From positions 1 through 59,516 of the forward strand of contig CAIWMU010000160.1 of NCBI GenBank assembly GCA_903913865.1: DNA of 59,516 nt, written 5' to 3'. Source of the stretch: an uncultured Verrucomicrobia subdivision 3 bacterium (lineage in GTDB: Bacteria > Verrucomicrobiota > Verrucomicrobiia > Limisphaerales > UBA8199). The position numbers and the translations under genes were made by a program. The notes below the pieces were generated by a model that did not search any database, had not been told where the DNA came from, and saw nothing but the letters and a program-made list of their open reading frames with translations. Below, one piece after another: positions 34,406-43,437 of this stretch (the stretch's first letter is position 1; every line of letters starts with the position of its first letter).

Positions 34406-35524
34406 ATGAAAAACCAGCTCGCTTTAGTTTGTGGCATTTCCCTGCTTGCCGGAGTTTCCGCGCAAGCTCAGTTCAGCATCTCGGCGCTCACCGGTTTTGG
34501 TGGCGGGGATGGCTGGCTGACCTCTGCGGAATACGCCCAGTTTACCACTGACAACAACCGTGGCATGGGCTTCGGCAACGGGCACATCTATCTTCAGGCT
34601 GGCACCGGAGCCGCACCGACCGTGCGGGTGCTGGATGCCGGGACCGGTTCTGAGTTGAGCACGCTGAACGTCACCGGCATTACAGGGGGCGCGAGGTTGT
34701 TGACCGGCCTCGGCGTGGGATCAGACGGAGCGATTTATGGTGGGAATCTGGCGACGGCACTCTCCGCCAGTTCATTTTACAAAGTTTACAGATGGGACAC
34801 GGAAGCCTCTGCCCCGGTCGTTGCCTACAATGGCAACCCTCTCACGGGAGCCCGTTTGGGGGACAGCTTCGCTGTGACTGGCAGCGGGGCCAACACCCGG
34901 GTTGCTGCGGGATTTGCAGCCTCCCCGTCCATCGCGGGCAACAATGGCTATACGATCATTGATCCCACTGCAGGCACCGGAACACAGGTGGCTTTTACCG
35001 GAACACCGCCCGCCGCAGGGGACTTCCGGTTGGGGATCGCCTTCGGTTCCAGTGTCAACATGGTGCTCGGTGAGCAGGGAAACACGGCGACGGACACCCG
35101 CCTCACATCCTACTCGGGGGGCTCCGGCACGCTGGTTTCAACGCTGACGTTGACTGCCGCCGCTGAGCGGATGATGCAGTACAAGGTCATCAATGGACTT
35201 CCCGTGTTGGCCACGCTTGAGACGGGTGGCGCAGCGACCACCGGAACCGTCCGGATTTACGATGTCTCGAACCCGAATTCCCCCCAGTTGCTGGTGAGTG
35301 GAAAAAATCAGACAACCGTCACGGCCAACATCAACGGCACCGGGGCGATTGCGTGGGGTGACGTGACAGCAAATCCCGATGGCACGGCTTCAGCCAATCT
35401 TTACGCTCTGAACTGCAATAACGGGTTGCAGGGGTTTGTGGTTGTCATACCCGAGCCGAGCACCTTCGCTCTTGCGGGGCTTGGAATGGCGGCCATGCTG
35501 ATCTTCCGCCGCCGCCGGATTTGA
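34406..35524 (+). CDS. PEP-CTERM sorting-signal protein, propeller-like
   Basis: This 372-residue exported protein has the signal peptide L-L-A-G-V-S-A-Q-A-Q. The C-terminal sorting signal is P-E-P-S-T-F-A-L-A-G-L-G-M-A-A-M-L-I-F followed by R-R-R-R. PEP-CTERM tails are processed by exosortase, which is not in the window. The body resembles one half of the protein at 30862 (R-G-M-G-F-G-N-G-H-I-Y-L, Y-R-W-D-T-E, R-L-G-D-S-F, N-T-R-V), so it is a one-domain relative of that two-domain protein. The surface role is unknown. It has its own promoter and a strong terminator. Confidence 0.9.
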   Translation: MKNQLALVCGISLLAGVSAQAQFSISALTGFGGGDGWLTSAEYAQFTTDNNRGMGFGNGHIYLQAGTGAAPTVRVLDAGTGSELSTLNVTGITGGARLLTGLGVGSDGAIYGGNLATALSASSFYKVYRWDTEASAPVVAYNGNPLTGARLGDSFAVTGSGANTRVAAGFAASPSIAGNNGYTIIDPTAGTGTQVAFTGTPPAAGDFRLGIAFGSSVNMVLGEQGNTATDTRLTSYSGGSGTLVSTLTLTAAAERMMQYKVINGLPVLATLETGGAATTGTVRIYDVSNPNSPQLLVSGKNQTTVTANINGTGAIAWGDVTANPDGTASANLYALNCNNGLQGFVVVIPEPSTFALAGLGMAAMLIFRRRRI

Positions 35525-35555
35525 TCAACGAACCTCGCAGACTCTAATTTCGAAC

Positions 35556-35586
35556 AAAACGCCGACCTCCCAAGGGTCGGCGTTTT
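35556..35586. terminator. Bidirectional terminator between convergent genes
   Basis: A perfect 12-bp stem (AAAACGCCGACC with GGTCGGCGTTTT, loop 35568-35574) has A and T runs on its two sides. It would stop both the + strand PEP-CTERM transcript and the - strand aldo/keto reductase transcript. Confidence 0.85.
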
Positions 35587-35590
35587 GATT

Positions 35591-36772
35591 TCAGCTCTTG
35601 CTCAGGCGCTGGACGGGCTTTTCGAATAAGAGTGTGTGAGCCTCGGCCAGAATTTCCGGGATTCTTGCGGCAAACGGGCTTCGGGCAAGGGTCGCCTCAA
35701 GGTTCGTTTTCTCCAGGTTGGCCGCATTCTTGCCCGGGAACCAGTGGTCGGCCTGTCCCAGCAGGTTGTAACGCATTTTGGCCCAATCCACCAGGTCCAG
35801 CCCCTTCGCGTAGGTCCAGAGTCGCAGGATTTCGCTGATATTGATCTCACCCGGCACGTTCACATATTCGGGCAGGCCTTCAAACCAGCGTGCGCACCAA
35901 TCGGCACCCAGGGTGGAATCCAGCTCGGCCCGGAGACGTTTTTCGATGGGAGCGATGGTCCCGGGAATTGAATCATAGTGCTTTAGTGCCGCGACATGCT
36001 CATCAAAATCGGTGGGGCGGCTTGCCCCGCAGCTCAGGGTGTGGATTTCCGGTCGCGCGAGGCAGTAAAGGGTGTTGAACTGCATCGGGGTGAGTGGCTG
36101 GCAGAGGTCCCGAAGCTTCTCCGGCGGGGTGTAGAGCTTCCCGCCCTTGTCGTTGGGGCTGATGATGAAAACCCCCATGTCCCGGGCGCGGGCGGCTGGA
36201 ATGGCGGACCAGTTCAGGTGGTTGACGAAATACCAATGCAGGTTGACGTAGTCGAAGGCGTCGGTTTCGATCGCCTTCAGGATGACGTCGGTCGTTGCAT
36301 GGGTGGAGAATCCGATGTGCCGGACCCGGCCCTCCCGCTGGAGTTGGCGAGCGGCATCCAGGCATCCGCCGGGGCGGATGGTTTGTTCAAGCAGTTCGGC
36401 GGTGTTGATGCCGTGAATGCTGAACAGATCGACATGATCAAGGCGCAGGTAGCGCATCGAGGTTTCAAACGTCTTCAGAAACTGCTTCGGGTCCGGATGG
36501 GGGGCGACCTTCGTCTGGACGATGAGCTTTTCCCGGGGCAGGGTGGGCAGGATGGCGCCCAGTTGCATCTCCGAGCTGCCGTAGCCCCGGGCGGTTTCGA
36601 TATGGTTGATGCCCAGCTCCAGGGCCCTGTGAATGCATGCCTCCAAGTTGGTCTGGTTGGCGGCAGGAATATCCTCCGGTTTTACATCATCCCACTTGAA
36701 TTGGTAGCGCATGCCCCCGCAGGAGATCACGGGCATTTGCAATCCGGTCCGGCCAAAACGGCGATAGTTCAT
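35591..36772 (-). CDS. Long aldo/keto reductase
   Basis: This is a 393-residue aldo/keto reductase. It begins [11 protein letters not shown] at 36772; the ten codons upstream look like leader and not protein. Family features are the [10 protein letters not shown] block (Tyr), the lysine in V-Q-T-K-V and H-G-I-N in the catalytic-His position. The sequence is longer than ordinary ~320-residue members and matches the long-tail subgroup that often carries a C-terminal iron-sulfur motif. No C-x-x-C-x-x-C cluster is visible here, so that cofactor is probably absent. It has no export signal, unlike the reductase at 10745-11635. Confidence 0.88.
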   Translation of the reverse strand: MNYRRFGRTGLQMPVISCGGMRYQFKWDDVKPEDIPAANQTNLEACIHRALELGINHIETARGYGSSEMQLGAILPTLPREKLIVQTKVAPHPDPKQFLKTFETSMRYLRLDHVDLFSIHGINTAELLEQTIRPGGCLDAARQLQREGRVRHIGFSTHATTDVILKAIETDAFDYVNLHWYFVNHLNWSAIPAARARDMGVFIISPNDKGGKLYTPPEKLRDLCQPLTPMQFNTLYCLARPEIHTLSCGASRPTDFDEHVAALKHYDSIPGTIAPIEKRLRAELDSTLGADWCARWFEGLPEYVNVPGEINISEILRLWTYAKGLDLVDWAKMRYNLLGQADHWFPGKNAANLEKTNLEATLARSPFAARIPEILAEAHTLLFEKPVQRLSKS

Positions 36773-36854
36773 CGGGCATGAAAATAGGCGCGTTGATGCC
36801 AAGTGGCAAGCCGCCGCCCGAGGGAACGGGGCCGGGCTGATGGATGCGCCCGGG

Positions 36855-37334
36855 TTATCGAAGCGGACGAATGGGGGGCAGGGCGAGGTTGCTGACGCTG
36901 AACCGGCTATCGAGCTTTTTGAGGAGTTGCCCCTCCTGCCGTTTCATGGTCCGGCGCTTTGCGGGGTCGTGGTCATCGTGGCCGCAGAGGTGGAGAATAC
37001 CGTGGACGACGTAGCGGGTCAGTTCCGACTGCCAAGTGGTCTTGAACCGGGCGGCCTGCAGCACGGCATCATCCAGGCAGATAAACAACTCCCCTGAGAG
37101 GGTGGGAACGTTGGGATCGTTGTAATCGAAGGTGATCACATCGGTAGAACCCTCATGTTGCAGAAACGTCTCGTTTATCACCGTCATTCGCCGGGCGTTG
37201 ACGATGTGGATGGCCAGGTCAAACTCATTCCTGTTGAGGAGGTTTTCGACCAGGGTCAGAGTCATGCGGCGCAGGAGGCGGGAATCAATCCGCTGGCGGC
37301 GCTGGTGGTTTTTGATGATGAGGCTGCTGATCAC
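36855..37334 (-). CDS. ybeY: Endoribonuclease YbeY (rRNA maturation)
   Basis: This is a 159-residue single-strand endoribonuclease that takes part in 16S rRNA maturation and ribosome quality control. The zinc motif H-G-x-L-H-L-x-G-H-D is intact as [12 protein letters not shown]. The preceding S-T-D-V-I-T-F-D-Y block is family-typical. The gene overlaps the phoH-like gene by 4 bp, as in many bacteria where the two lie together. It is the last gene of a three-gene unit with the HIT protein. Confidence 0.95.
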   Translation of the reverse strand: MISSLIIKNHQRRQRIDSRLLRRMTLTLVENLLNRNEFDLAIHIVNARRMTVINETFLQHEGSTDVITFDYNDPNVPTLSGELFICLDDAVLQAARFKTTWQSELTRYVVHGILHLCGHDDHDPAKRRTMKRQEGQLLKKLDSRFSVSNLALPPIRPLR

Positions 37335-38314
37335 GCGTCCTTGGGCTCGGTGTTGCTGGCGCCCTTGCCCCGGTGCTCCTCGTAGGCGGCAATGATCCGC
37401 TGAACCAGCTGGTGGCGGACCACATCGCGCCGGGAAAATTCGACGATGGCAATCCCCTCGATATGCCTCAAGGCACGATGCGCTTCGAGCAACCCGGATG
37501 GACGGTGGTGTGGCAGATCGATCTGGGTTTCATCCCCGGTGATGACCGCTTTTGAGCTGGCCCCAAGCCGCGTGAGGAACATGAACATCTGCTCCGTGGT
37601 GGCGTTCTGGGCTTCGTCCAGAATGATGAAGGCGTTGTTCAGCGTGCGGCCCCGCATGTAGGCCAGTGGTGCGATTTCGATCACCCCGCGCTCCGTCTGC
37701 TTCTGCACATCATCGGCGGGGAGCATGTCGTGCAACGCGTCGTGCAACGGTCGGAGGTAGGGCATGATCTTCTCATAAAGATCGCCGGGCAGGAAACCCA
37801 GCGCCTCACCGGCCTCCACTGCGGGTCGGGTGAGTATGATGCGGGAGACTTTGCCTTCGCGCAGGGCGGCCAGCGCCATCGCCACCGCCAGATAGGTCTT
37901 CCCGGTGCCTGCGGGTCCTATGCCGAAGGTTACGTCGTGTTTGCGGATGGCATCCAGATACTTTTTCTGGCCGACGGTTTTGGCGGTGACGGCGGGCTTT
38001 TTGTCGGAGGTTTGGATGCGGTCGGACATGATGTCCTTGAGGGTGGAAACACCCTCCTCGCGGACGATTCCCAGTGCATGGGTGAATTCCCTGTTCCGGA
38101 TGGGGGTGCCGGATTGGAGGCTGGATTGGAGCATGAGGAACAGTTGCTTGGCCCGTTCGATGGCCTCCGGTGTGCCGTCGAGCTTGATCCACCCCTCCCG
38201 GGAGGTGGCCTTGACGCCCAGTTGCTGGTGAATCGCCTGCAGGTTCTGTGGTTCGCTGTTGTAAAGTTGCTGCGCCAGGCGGGGGTTCTCAAAATGCAGA
38301 GTTTCGGTGGCCAT
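37331..38314 (-). CDS. PhoH-family ATPase (YbeZ-like)
   Basis: This 327-residue P-loop protein of the PhoH/YbeZ group is thought to work with YbeY in RNA metabolism. Walker A is G-P-A-G-T-G-K-T near residue 135. Walker B is I-I-L-D-E-A-Q-N. A G-D-E-T-Q-I-D-L-P sensor block and the R-x-x-R-x-R-T-L-N-N stretch follow. The N-terminal 100 residues form the KH-like region common in this family. ybeY overlaps its 3' end by 4 bp, and a HIT gene starts 6 bp upstream of its start on the same strand. Function beyond ATP binding is inferred from the family. Confidence 0.93.
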   Translation of the reverse strand: MATETLHFENPRLAQQLYNSEPQNLQAIHQQLGVKATSREGWIKLDGTPEAIERAKQLFLMLQSSLQSGTPIRNREFTHALGIVREEGVSTLKDIMSDRIQTSDKKPAVTAKTVGQKKYLDAIRKHDVTFGIGPAGTGKTYLAVAMALAALREGKVSRIILTRPAVEAGEALGFLPGDLYEKIMPYLRPLHDALHDMLPADDVQKQTERGVIEIAPLAYMRGRTLNNAFIILDEAQNATTEQMFMFLTRLGASSKAVITGDETQIDLPHHRPSGLLEAHRALRHIEGIAIVEFSRRDVVRHQLVQRIIAAYEEHRGKGASNTEPKDA

Positions 38315-38320
38315 GAGGAT

Positions 38321-38815
38321 TTAAGCGGGTGTTTCGATCAGCGCAGCCCGGATTTGAGCCGCGAGGTCTGTCAGGGCCTGGGGGACGACGGTCGCCCCGG
38401 CGATGACGGGCATAAAGTTGGTGTCGCCGTTCCATCGTGGAACGATGTGGACGTGCAGATGATCCAGAATGCCAGCTCCGGCCACCTTGCCGATGTTCAT
38501 GCCGATGTTGAATCCATCCGGCTTCATCAGGCGTGAGAGGGCGTTCTGGCAGCGGCGGGTCAGGGACATCAGGTCCCCCATTTCCTGGATCGTCAACCCG
38601 TTGAGGTCGGTGACCTGCTTGTAGGGAACGACCATGAGATGGCCACCGGTGTAGGGGTAGGCATTCAGCAGGGCGTAGCAGGAGCGCTCACGGGCCACAA
38701 CGTAATTGGCCACGTCATCATTGGACTGGCCGATGGTCGTAAACAGGCTCTGCTCCTGGACCTTTTTGGGTGCCAGAATGTATTCGATGCGCCAGGGGGC
38801 ATGGAGCGTTTCCAT
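38321..38815 (-). CDS. HIT-family nucleotide hydrolase/transferase
   Basis: This 164-residue HIT-domain protein has the H-x-H-x-H motif intact as H-L-H-V-H-I-V-P. The N-terminal half is the usual HIT fold (G-G-H-L-M-V-V-P-Y-K). The family hydrolyses or transfers nucleotidyl groups, for example Ap4A- or AMP-lysine-type compounds. The frame continues upstream, but those 46 residues are low-complexity. I start at the ATG at 38815, where the sequence becomes HIT-like. It is the first gene of the unit with phoH-like and ybeY. Confidence 0.9.
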   Translation of the reverse strand: METLHAPWRIEYILAPKKVQEQSLFTTIGQSNDDVANYVVARERSCYALLNAYPYTGGHLMVVPYKQVTDLNGLTIQEMGDLMSLTRRCQNALSRLMKPDGFNIGMNIGKVAGAGILDHLHVHIVPRWNGDTNFMPVIAGATVVPQALTDLAAQIRAALIETPA

Positions 38816-38985
38816 TGGGGAACAGTAAAGAGTTCGTTCCGGGATGTCAAAAGGCGGTTGGCTGCCTGATGCCGGGGGGGAGGATGGGGCGAAGATAGCG
38901 TCAAGAGACGATATTCCCTGCTTGACCTCAGGGGCTTCCCGGTCAAGGTTCACTGGAAGGTAACAACAGGTTCCTGATCACATTT

Positions 38986-39942
38986 ATGTATAAAATCATC
39001 GGTGGAGACCAAAAGCCGTATGGGCCGGTTCCGGCGGGGACATTGCGTCAGTGGTTTGCCGAGGGGCGGGTCAATGGCCAGACTCAGGTTCAGGCGGAGG
39101 GTGCGCAAGACTGGCAGCCCCTCGAAACAGTGGCGGAATTCAGTGATCTGTTTGCCCCTGCCGAGCAGTATGCCCAGGCCGATTGCGGCCCGAAGGGGGC
39201 ATCTGGCGAGCCCTCCGATTCCGGCTACGAACTGGATGTGGCCGGGTGTGTGGGGCGTGGATGGGAGTTGCTGAAGCGCAATTTCGGCCTGATGGTCGGG
39301 GCGACCCTGCTGTTTGTGCTCGGGCAGGTGGTGTTGATGCTTCTGGCCCAAAACCGCAGCATCGGATGGCTGGTATCGCTGGCAAGCATCGTCATCGCCG
39401 GACCGCTGGCGGGGGGGCTTTACTACTTTCTCCTCAGGCTTATCCGGAATGAGGATGCGGGGATCGGGGATATTTTTGCGGGATTTCAAAGACAGTGCGG
39501 GCAGCTGATTCTCACCTACTTCGTCATGATGCTGCTGACCTTCCTGGTTCTCATTCCCGGAGGCGTGATGCTCGGTGTTCCGTTTGCCATGATAGTCGCC
39601 GGAAAGCAGCTTGTGGCATGGATGATAATGCTGATCATTGCCGGGGCGTTGCTCGTCATAGTGCCCATGACCTATCTCACCGTTGCCTGGAGTTATGCGT
39701 TCCCTCTGGTGATCGACAAGGGGATGGATTTCTGGCCCGCCCTCACCCACAGCCGGAGGATGGTCACGAAGCAATGGTGGTCCGTTTTCGGGTTGATCCT
39801 GCTTGCCGGGCTGATCAATCTGGCCGGGCTGCTCCTGTGCGGGGTGGGACTGCTGGCCAGTTATCCATTGGGTATGGCCGCCCTGGCTTATGGCTACGAG
39901 AGGATTTTCAATGGGGGCAACTCCACCACGCCTGCCTCTTAG
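38986..39942 (+). CDS. GYF_2-domain membrane protein
   Basis: This is a 318-residue protein. The N-terminal ~55 residues are a GYF_2-type module (Y-K-I-I-G-G-D-Q-K-P-Y-G-P-V-P...A-Q-D-W-Q-P-L), common in Planctomycetes and Verrucomicrobia proteins and possibly binding proline-rich peptides. From residue 100 there are about five or six hydrophobic segments, including V-L-I-P-G-G-V-M-L-G-V-P-F. This arrangement resembles DUF975/YciC-type membrane proteins. It overlaps a small membrane-protein gene by 32 bp at its 3' end. Its function is unknown. Confidence 0.8.
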   Translation: MYKIIGGDQKPYGPVPAGTLRQWFAEGRVNGQTQVQAEGAQDWQPLETVAEFSDLFAPAEQYAQADCGPKGASGEPSDSGYELDVAGCVGRGWELLKRNFGLMVGATLLFVLGQVVLMLLAQNRSIGWLVSLASIVIAGPLAGGLYYFLLRLIRNEDAGIGDIFAGFQRQCGQLILTYFVMMLLTFLVLIPGGVMLGVPFAMIVAGKQLVAWMIMLIIAGALLVIVPMTYLTVAWSYAFPLVIDKGMDFWPALTHSRRMVTKQWWSVFGLILLAGLINLAGLLLCGVGLLASYPLGMAALAYGYERIFNGGNSTTPAS

Positions 39943-40249
39943 TCGCACCAAGGCCCGCACCTGCGCCGTCCTGAACCTGCTCGCGACACCCGGGCTGGGC
40001 TCATTGCTCGGGCGCAAGAGGGTTGAAGGGGTCTTTCAGCTGCTGCTGGCAGTTGCCGGGTTCCTGCTGATTGTCGCGTGGTTCCTGACCACCCTGTTCC
40101 GCTTCTACCAGTTGATGGACCTGCACGCGAATGTGCCTCCCAATTCACCAGCCTGGCTTGGGCTTTGGGGCGCCGCCTTGTTCCTTGTGGCCTGGGTCTG
40201 GTCGTTGTTCACCAGCATCTCAATCTGGCGGGCTGCCGGGCCTGCCTGA
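39911..40249 (+). CDS. Small membrane protein
   Basis: This 112-residue protein has two clear hydrophobic segments (F-Q-L-L-L-A-V-A-G-F-L-L-I-V-A-W-F-L and W-L-G-L-W-G-A-A-L-F-L-V-A-W-V-W). They flank a short loop, and the N-terminus is basic. It begins within the GYF_2 gene, 32 bp before that gene's stop, so it is probably translated together with it. No family is recognised. ATG 39911 is chosen; an earlier frame start at 39890 has no better support. Confidence 0.6.
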   Translation: MGATPPRLPLSRTKARTCAVLNLLATPGLGSLLGRKRVEGVFQLLLAVAGFLLIVAWFLTTLFRFYQLMDLHANVPPNSPAWLGLWGAALFLVAWVWSLFTSISIWRAAGPA

Positions 40250-40290
40250 TGCGTGATGGACAATCCCCGGCGACTGGGAGAAGGTGTTAC

Positions 40291-40596
40291 ATGACTGGAA
40301 GATTGTCCGTGAAAGTTCCAAACCAAAGCACCAGGGAGGCTGCGGAGGTGGACGCGCCGGTTGCGCTCCTTCTGCTTGAGCGACGTCGCGCCACTGTTCA
40401 TCGGCGTTGGTCCTCGTCCCGCAGAACCGCAGCCTTTCTTTCTTTACTTTGCTTGCTCCTAATTAGCGGCGCAGTCACTTCTGGTTGCTCCACTTGCGGA
40501 CGAAGTTCAGCGCAGGCCAGAGAGAAGAAGGGCGGGGATATTTGGTCTGATCGGTCAGTGTGGGGAGGGCTGCTGGACGCGTATGGGACGCGTTGA
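40291..40596 (+). CDS. Possible small lipoprotein (weak)
   Basis: This 101-residue frame contains R-R-T-A-A-F-L-S-L-L-C-L-L-L-I-S-G followed by T-S-G-C, which could be a lipoprotein signal and lipobox, but it begins 60 residues into the frame. The local base composition differs from neighbours and no family is recognised. It may be a decayed gene or a chance frame. Confidence 0.2.
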   Translation: MTGRLSVKVPNQSTREAAEVDAPVALLLLERRRATVHRRWSSSRRTAAFLSLLCLLLISGAVTSGCSTCGRSSAQAREKKGGDIWSDRSVWGGLLDAYGTR

Positions 40597-40645
40597 GATG
40601 GCTTCGTTCATTTGTCGGCGCACCGCTGTGGGCGGTTCGGTGGGA

Positions 40646-41131
40646 TCAATCGCTGGTGTTGGCGAATTTGACGAAGGCGGCCAGCTGATCCGGGTGTTTT
40701 TCCCAGTAATGGACGAGGCGGGCGAATTGGGCGAGGGTGCGGGGCTTGAGGTGGTGCTCGATGCCCTCGACTTCTGCCTGGATGGTTTCGGCATCGAGTC
40801 CCATCAAATCCAAAAGCCGGGTGAGGGTCTGATGCCGGGCTTTGATATGATCTGCCACCTGGCGGCCTGACGGGGTGAGGGTGAAGCCGCGGTAGCGCTC
40901 GTAGTTCACATAACCCCGGGCGGCGAGGCGGCGAACCATGTTGGAGACGGTGGACCGGCTCAGGTTCAGGGCGAGGGCGATGTCGGTGACGCGCGCGTAG
41001 CCCTTGCTGTCGAGCAACTCCTGAATGCGCTCCAGATGATCCTCCGTGGACTCAGAGCGGTCCTCAAGCAAATCAGCGCCCCTGTCTGCCATTGCCTGCT
41101 GAGAGGGTGCAGACGGCGGACCTTTGCCCAT
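40646..41131 (-). CDS. mntR: Manganese-responsive DtxR/MntR-family repressor
   Basis: This is a metal-dependent repressor of about 161 residues, of the Bacillus-type MntR group. The helix-turn-helix is in A-R-V-T-D-I-A-L-A-L-N-L-S-R-S-T-V-S-N. All metal ligands known from B. subtilis MntR are present: E-D and E in S-T-E-D-H-L-E, H in A-R-H-Q-T-L, and the E, E and H of V-E-G-I-E-H-H-L. It should bind Mn(II) and repress manganese uptake. It is divergent from the Nramp transporter gene at 42001, its obvious target. Starts at 41164 (GTG), 41131 (ATG) and 41092 (ATG) are all possible; the family length fits the last two best. Confidence 0.9.
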   Translation of the reverse strand: MGKGPPSAPSQQAMADRGADLLEDRSESTEDHLERIQELLDSKGYARVTDIALALNLSRSTVSNMVRRLAARGYVNYERYRGFTLTPSGRQVADHIKARHQTLTRLLDLMGLDAETIQAEVEGIEHHLKPRTLAQFARLVHYWEKHPDQLAAFVKFANTSD

Positions 41132-41164
41132 TTTTTGTCGCTTTTGCGGCTGATTCACCGGCAC

Positions 41165-42000
41165 GGTTTTTACCAGCGGGATCGCCCCAAGGGAAGTCCA
41201 TTCTACCAGCAGTTCTCAGTTTGATTGGATGGGCAACGGGGTTGAAAGGGCACAGTGCTGAAAAGTTTGCATCCACGGGTCCTTCATTGGCGGTTCCGAG
41301 GGGGGCTTCCCGGGTGCCGGAATGCATGAAGGAGGGGTTGTGGAAAAGGCATGATTTGGCAACAGGCACTGTTCCATCCCGGCAGCTGGGACCACCTCCG
41401 GGGGCCCGGATCCATTTTGGGACGCATTCCCGGGGTGTCGCTCTCGCTCAACCCCGGGCTAATTGCTGGCACGCCCTCCGGGGTGCCGGAATGACGTGGT
41501 GTTGGCGGAGGGGATGGTTATATTGGGGGAGGGGTGACCCGTTGTTGTGCGTGGTGGGTCGCTGTTGCCACGTTCTGCGGATATTGCGAGTTGTGGGAAC
41601 CGGAATTGATCCCGCTGAGAGTTCTGAGGCGCAGAGGATGGGGATTCGAATCTCTGCGGCTCCCCGGCTCTGCGCGAGACATTTTCTTTTCGGAATAGTG
41701 ACATGGCGAACTCTGGTAAATGGATGGATGCACGGTTTCGTTATTCCGCAATGCAGAGGTTCTGATCTGGAAGGCTCTCAAATCCTCTCCGGACCGGCCT
41801 CCACGATGGTTCCCGGTTCCTGATTGTCCCCCTGACCCTCATGCGGGGAAGGTTGGAATTTGTTTTTACCCTAAAACATTTTATTTGCCACAACAACCAA
41901 TCTGGGGTATGGATTACAGCGATTGGATTTGTGGGTGGGATCTGTTGGACTGTGTGCCCGGCGGATTGTCCGGGGGGCTTGGTGCCAGTTGATCTGGTGA
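41165..42000. other. Long intergenic region between mntR and mntH (836 bp)
   Basis: No credible gene is seen; the open frames here are shadows or short and arginine-rich. It contains two copies of the sequence GGGTGCCGGAATG (about 41319 and 41484), the second in an imperfect GC-rich hairpin GGCACGCC...GGGGTGCC (about 41469-41488). There is also an AT-rich patch with a possible MntR site (41862-41877). It resembles remnants of dispersed intergenic elements. Confidence 0.5.
41862..41877. promoter_or_regulatory. Possible MntR operator upstream of mntH
   Basis: GTTTTTACCCTAAAAC is an imperfect 16-bp palindrome in an AT-rich stretch about 125 bp before the mntH start. No experimentally known consensus matches it exactly, so the assignment rests on its position between the repressor and transporter genes. 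Confidence 0.3.
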
Positions 42001-43401
42001 ATGAACAAAGATTGCCGCGTGCAAAGTGAGTCTTTCGGGCCGGTGGAGGCCCGTGCGGACGCTATTCCGGGGGGCGGTTGGAAGCGGACGACGGCCCGGC
42101 CTTCCCTTGCAGAATCGTTCCGTTCGGTGCCGGTGCCTGCACATTCGGCCTCCTTCTGGCGCAAGTTCATCGCGTTTTCCGGTCCGGGTTACCTGGTGGC
42201 TGTGGGATACATGGATCCCGGCAACTGGGCCACCAGTCTTGCTGGCGGTTCCGCCTTTGGTTACACGCTTTTGAGCGTGATCCTGCTGTCGAACCTGATG
42301 GCGATCCTTTTCCAGCGTCTGGCGCTCAAGCTGGGCATAGCTGCGGAGAGGGATCTTGCGCAGGCCTGCCGCGATCATTTCAGCCCGCCGGTGGCGTTCG
42401 GGTTGTGGGTCGCCTGTGAGATTGCGATAGCCGCCTGCGATCTGGCTGAGGTGATTGGCTCGGCCATCGCGATCAACCTGCTGTTTGGGATTCCACTGCT
42501 GGCGGGTGTGTGCCTTACCGCGCTGGACGTGCTCGTGATCATGCTGCTCCAAAACAGGGGGTTTCGTTACCTTGAGGCGGTGGTTGTCACGTTGATTGGC
42601 ACCATTGCCGGGTGCTTCCTTCTCGAGATCATTTTTTCCCGGCCCGACCTGCGCCAGCTGTTTGGCGGGTTGGTTCCCTCGGCTCAGGTGGTTCAGAATC
42701 CGGGGATGCTGTTCATCGCGATCGGGATTCTCGGCGCAACGGTGATGCCCCACAACCTCTACCTTCATTCGGCGGTGGTGCAGACCCGCAACTACCCGCG
42801 CACATCGGAAGGGAAGAGGGATGCCATCCGGTTCGGCACACTGGACTCCACTGTGGCCCTGATGGGGGCGCTGTTCATCAACGCGGCGATATTGATCGTG
42901 GCCGCCTCTGTCTTTCACACCGGTGGACGGACCGATGTGGCTGAGATTCAGGAGGCGCACAAACTGCTCTCCCCGATGCTCGGGGTGGGGGCTGCGGGAA
43001 CCCTCTTCGCCCTGGCGCTTCTTGCGTCCGGCCAGAACTCCACTCTTACCGGAACACTCGCCGGCCAGATTGTGATGGAGGGGTTTCTGGATCTGAAGCT
43101 ATCGCCCTGGTTGCGGAGGGCCATCACCCGGGGGATCGCGATTCTCCCGGCGGTGATCATCACCGCCATATATGGGGAGAGCGGCACCGCCAAGTTGCTG
43201 GTCTGGAGCCAGGTCATCCTGAGCCTTCAGCTTCCCTTTGCCGTCATTCCGCTCGTCCTGTTCACCAGCAGCAAAGCCCGGATGGGTGAATTTGTGAACA
43301 GCCGCCTGATACAGGTGATCGCATGGGGCGGGGCGGCCCTGATTTGCATTTTGAACGCCAAGCTGCTCTGGGATCTTGCCCATGGCAGCCTGGGGCATTG
43401 A
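42001..43401 (+). CDS. mntH: Nramp-type Mn(II)/divalent metal transporter
   Basis: This 466-residue, roughly eleven-segment membrane transporter uses the proton gradient to import Mn(II). The Nramp metal-binding motif D-P-G-N is at M-D-P-G-N-W-A-T-S (segment 1). Segment 6 carries [12 protein letters not shown]. Both are fully conserved. An extra 45 hydrophilic residues precede the first segment. It is divergent from mntR and is probably repressed by it when manganese is plentiful. The upstream gap is long, so the start at 42001 may be too far upstream. Confidence 0.94.
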   Translation: MNKDCRVQSESFGPVEARADAIPGGGWKRTTARPSLAESFRSVPVPAHSASFWRKFIAFSGPGYLVAVGYMDPGNWATSLAGGSAFGYTLLSVILLSNLMAILFQRLALKLGIAAERDLAQACRDHFSPPVAFGLWVACEIAIAACDLAEVIGSAIAINLLFGIPLLAGVCLTALDVLVIMLLQNRGFRYLEAVVVTLIGTIAGCFLLEIIFSRPDLRQLFGGLVPSAQVVQNPGMLFIAIGILGATVMPHNLYLHSAVVQTRNYPRTSEGKRDAIRFGTLDSTVALMGALFINAAILIVAASVFHTGGRTDVAEIQEAHKLLSPMLGVGAAGTLFALALLASGQNSTLTGTLAGQIVMEGFLDLKLSPWLRRAITRGIAILPAVIITAIYGESGTAKLLVWSQVILSLQLPFAVIPLVLFTSSKARMGEFVNSRLIQVIAWGGAALICILNAKLLWDLAHGSLGH

Positions 43402-43437
43402 AGATCCACACAGGCCCGGGGAGGGGACCGGGTTCTC

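Noticed and set aside
34406-35524. An exosortase/PEP-CTERM assembly locus around the PEP-CTERM protein
   Set aside because: Only the sorting tail is present. No exosortase, glycosyltransferase or EPS gene was found in the window.
41641-41700. A tRNA-like T-arm (ATTCGAATC) in the mntR-mntH gap
   Set aside because: No matching acceptor or anticodon stem could be formed around it.
41092-41823. A 243-residue open frame over the mntR start and the intergenic region
   Set aside because: It overlaps mntR in antisense, is rich in Arg/Pro/Gly and has no recognisable domain.
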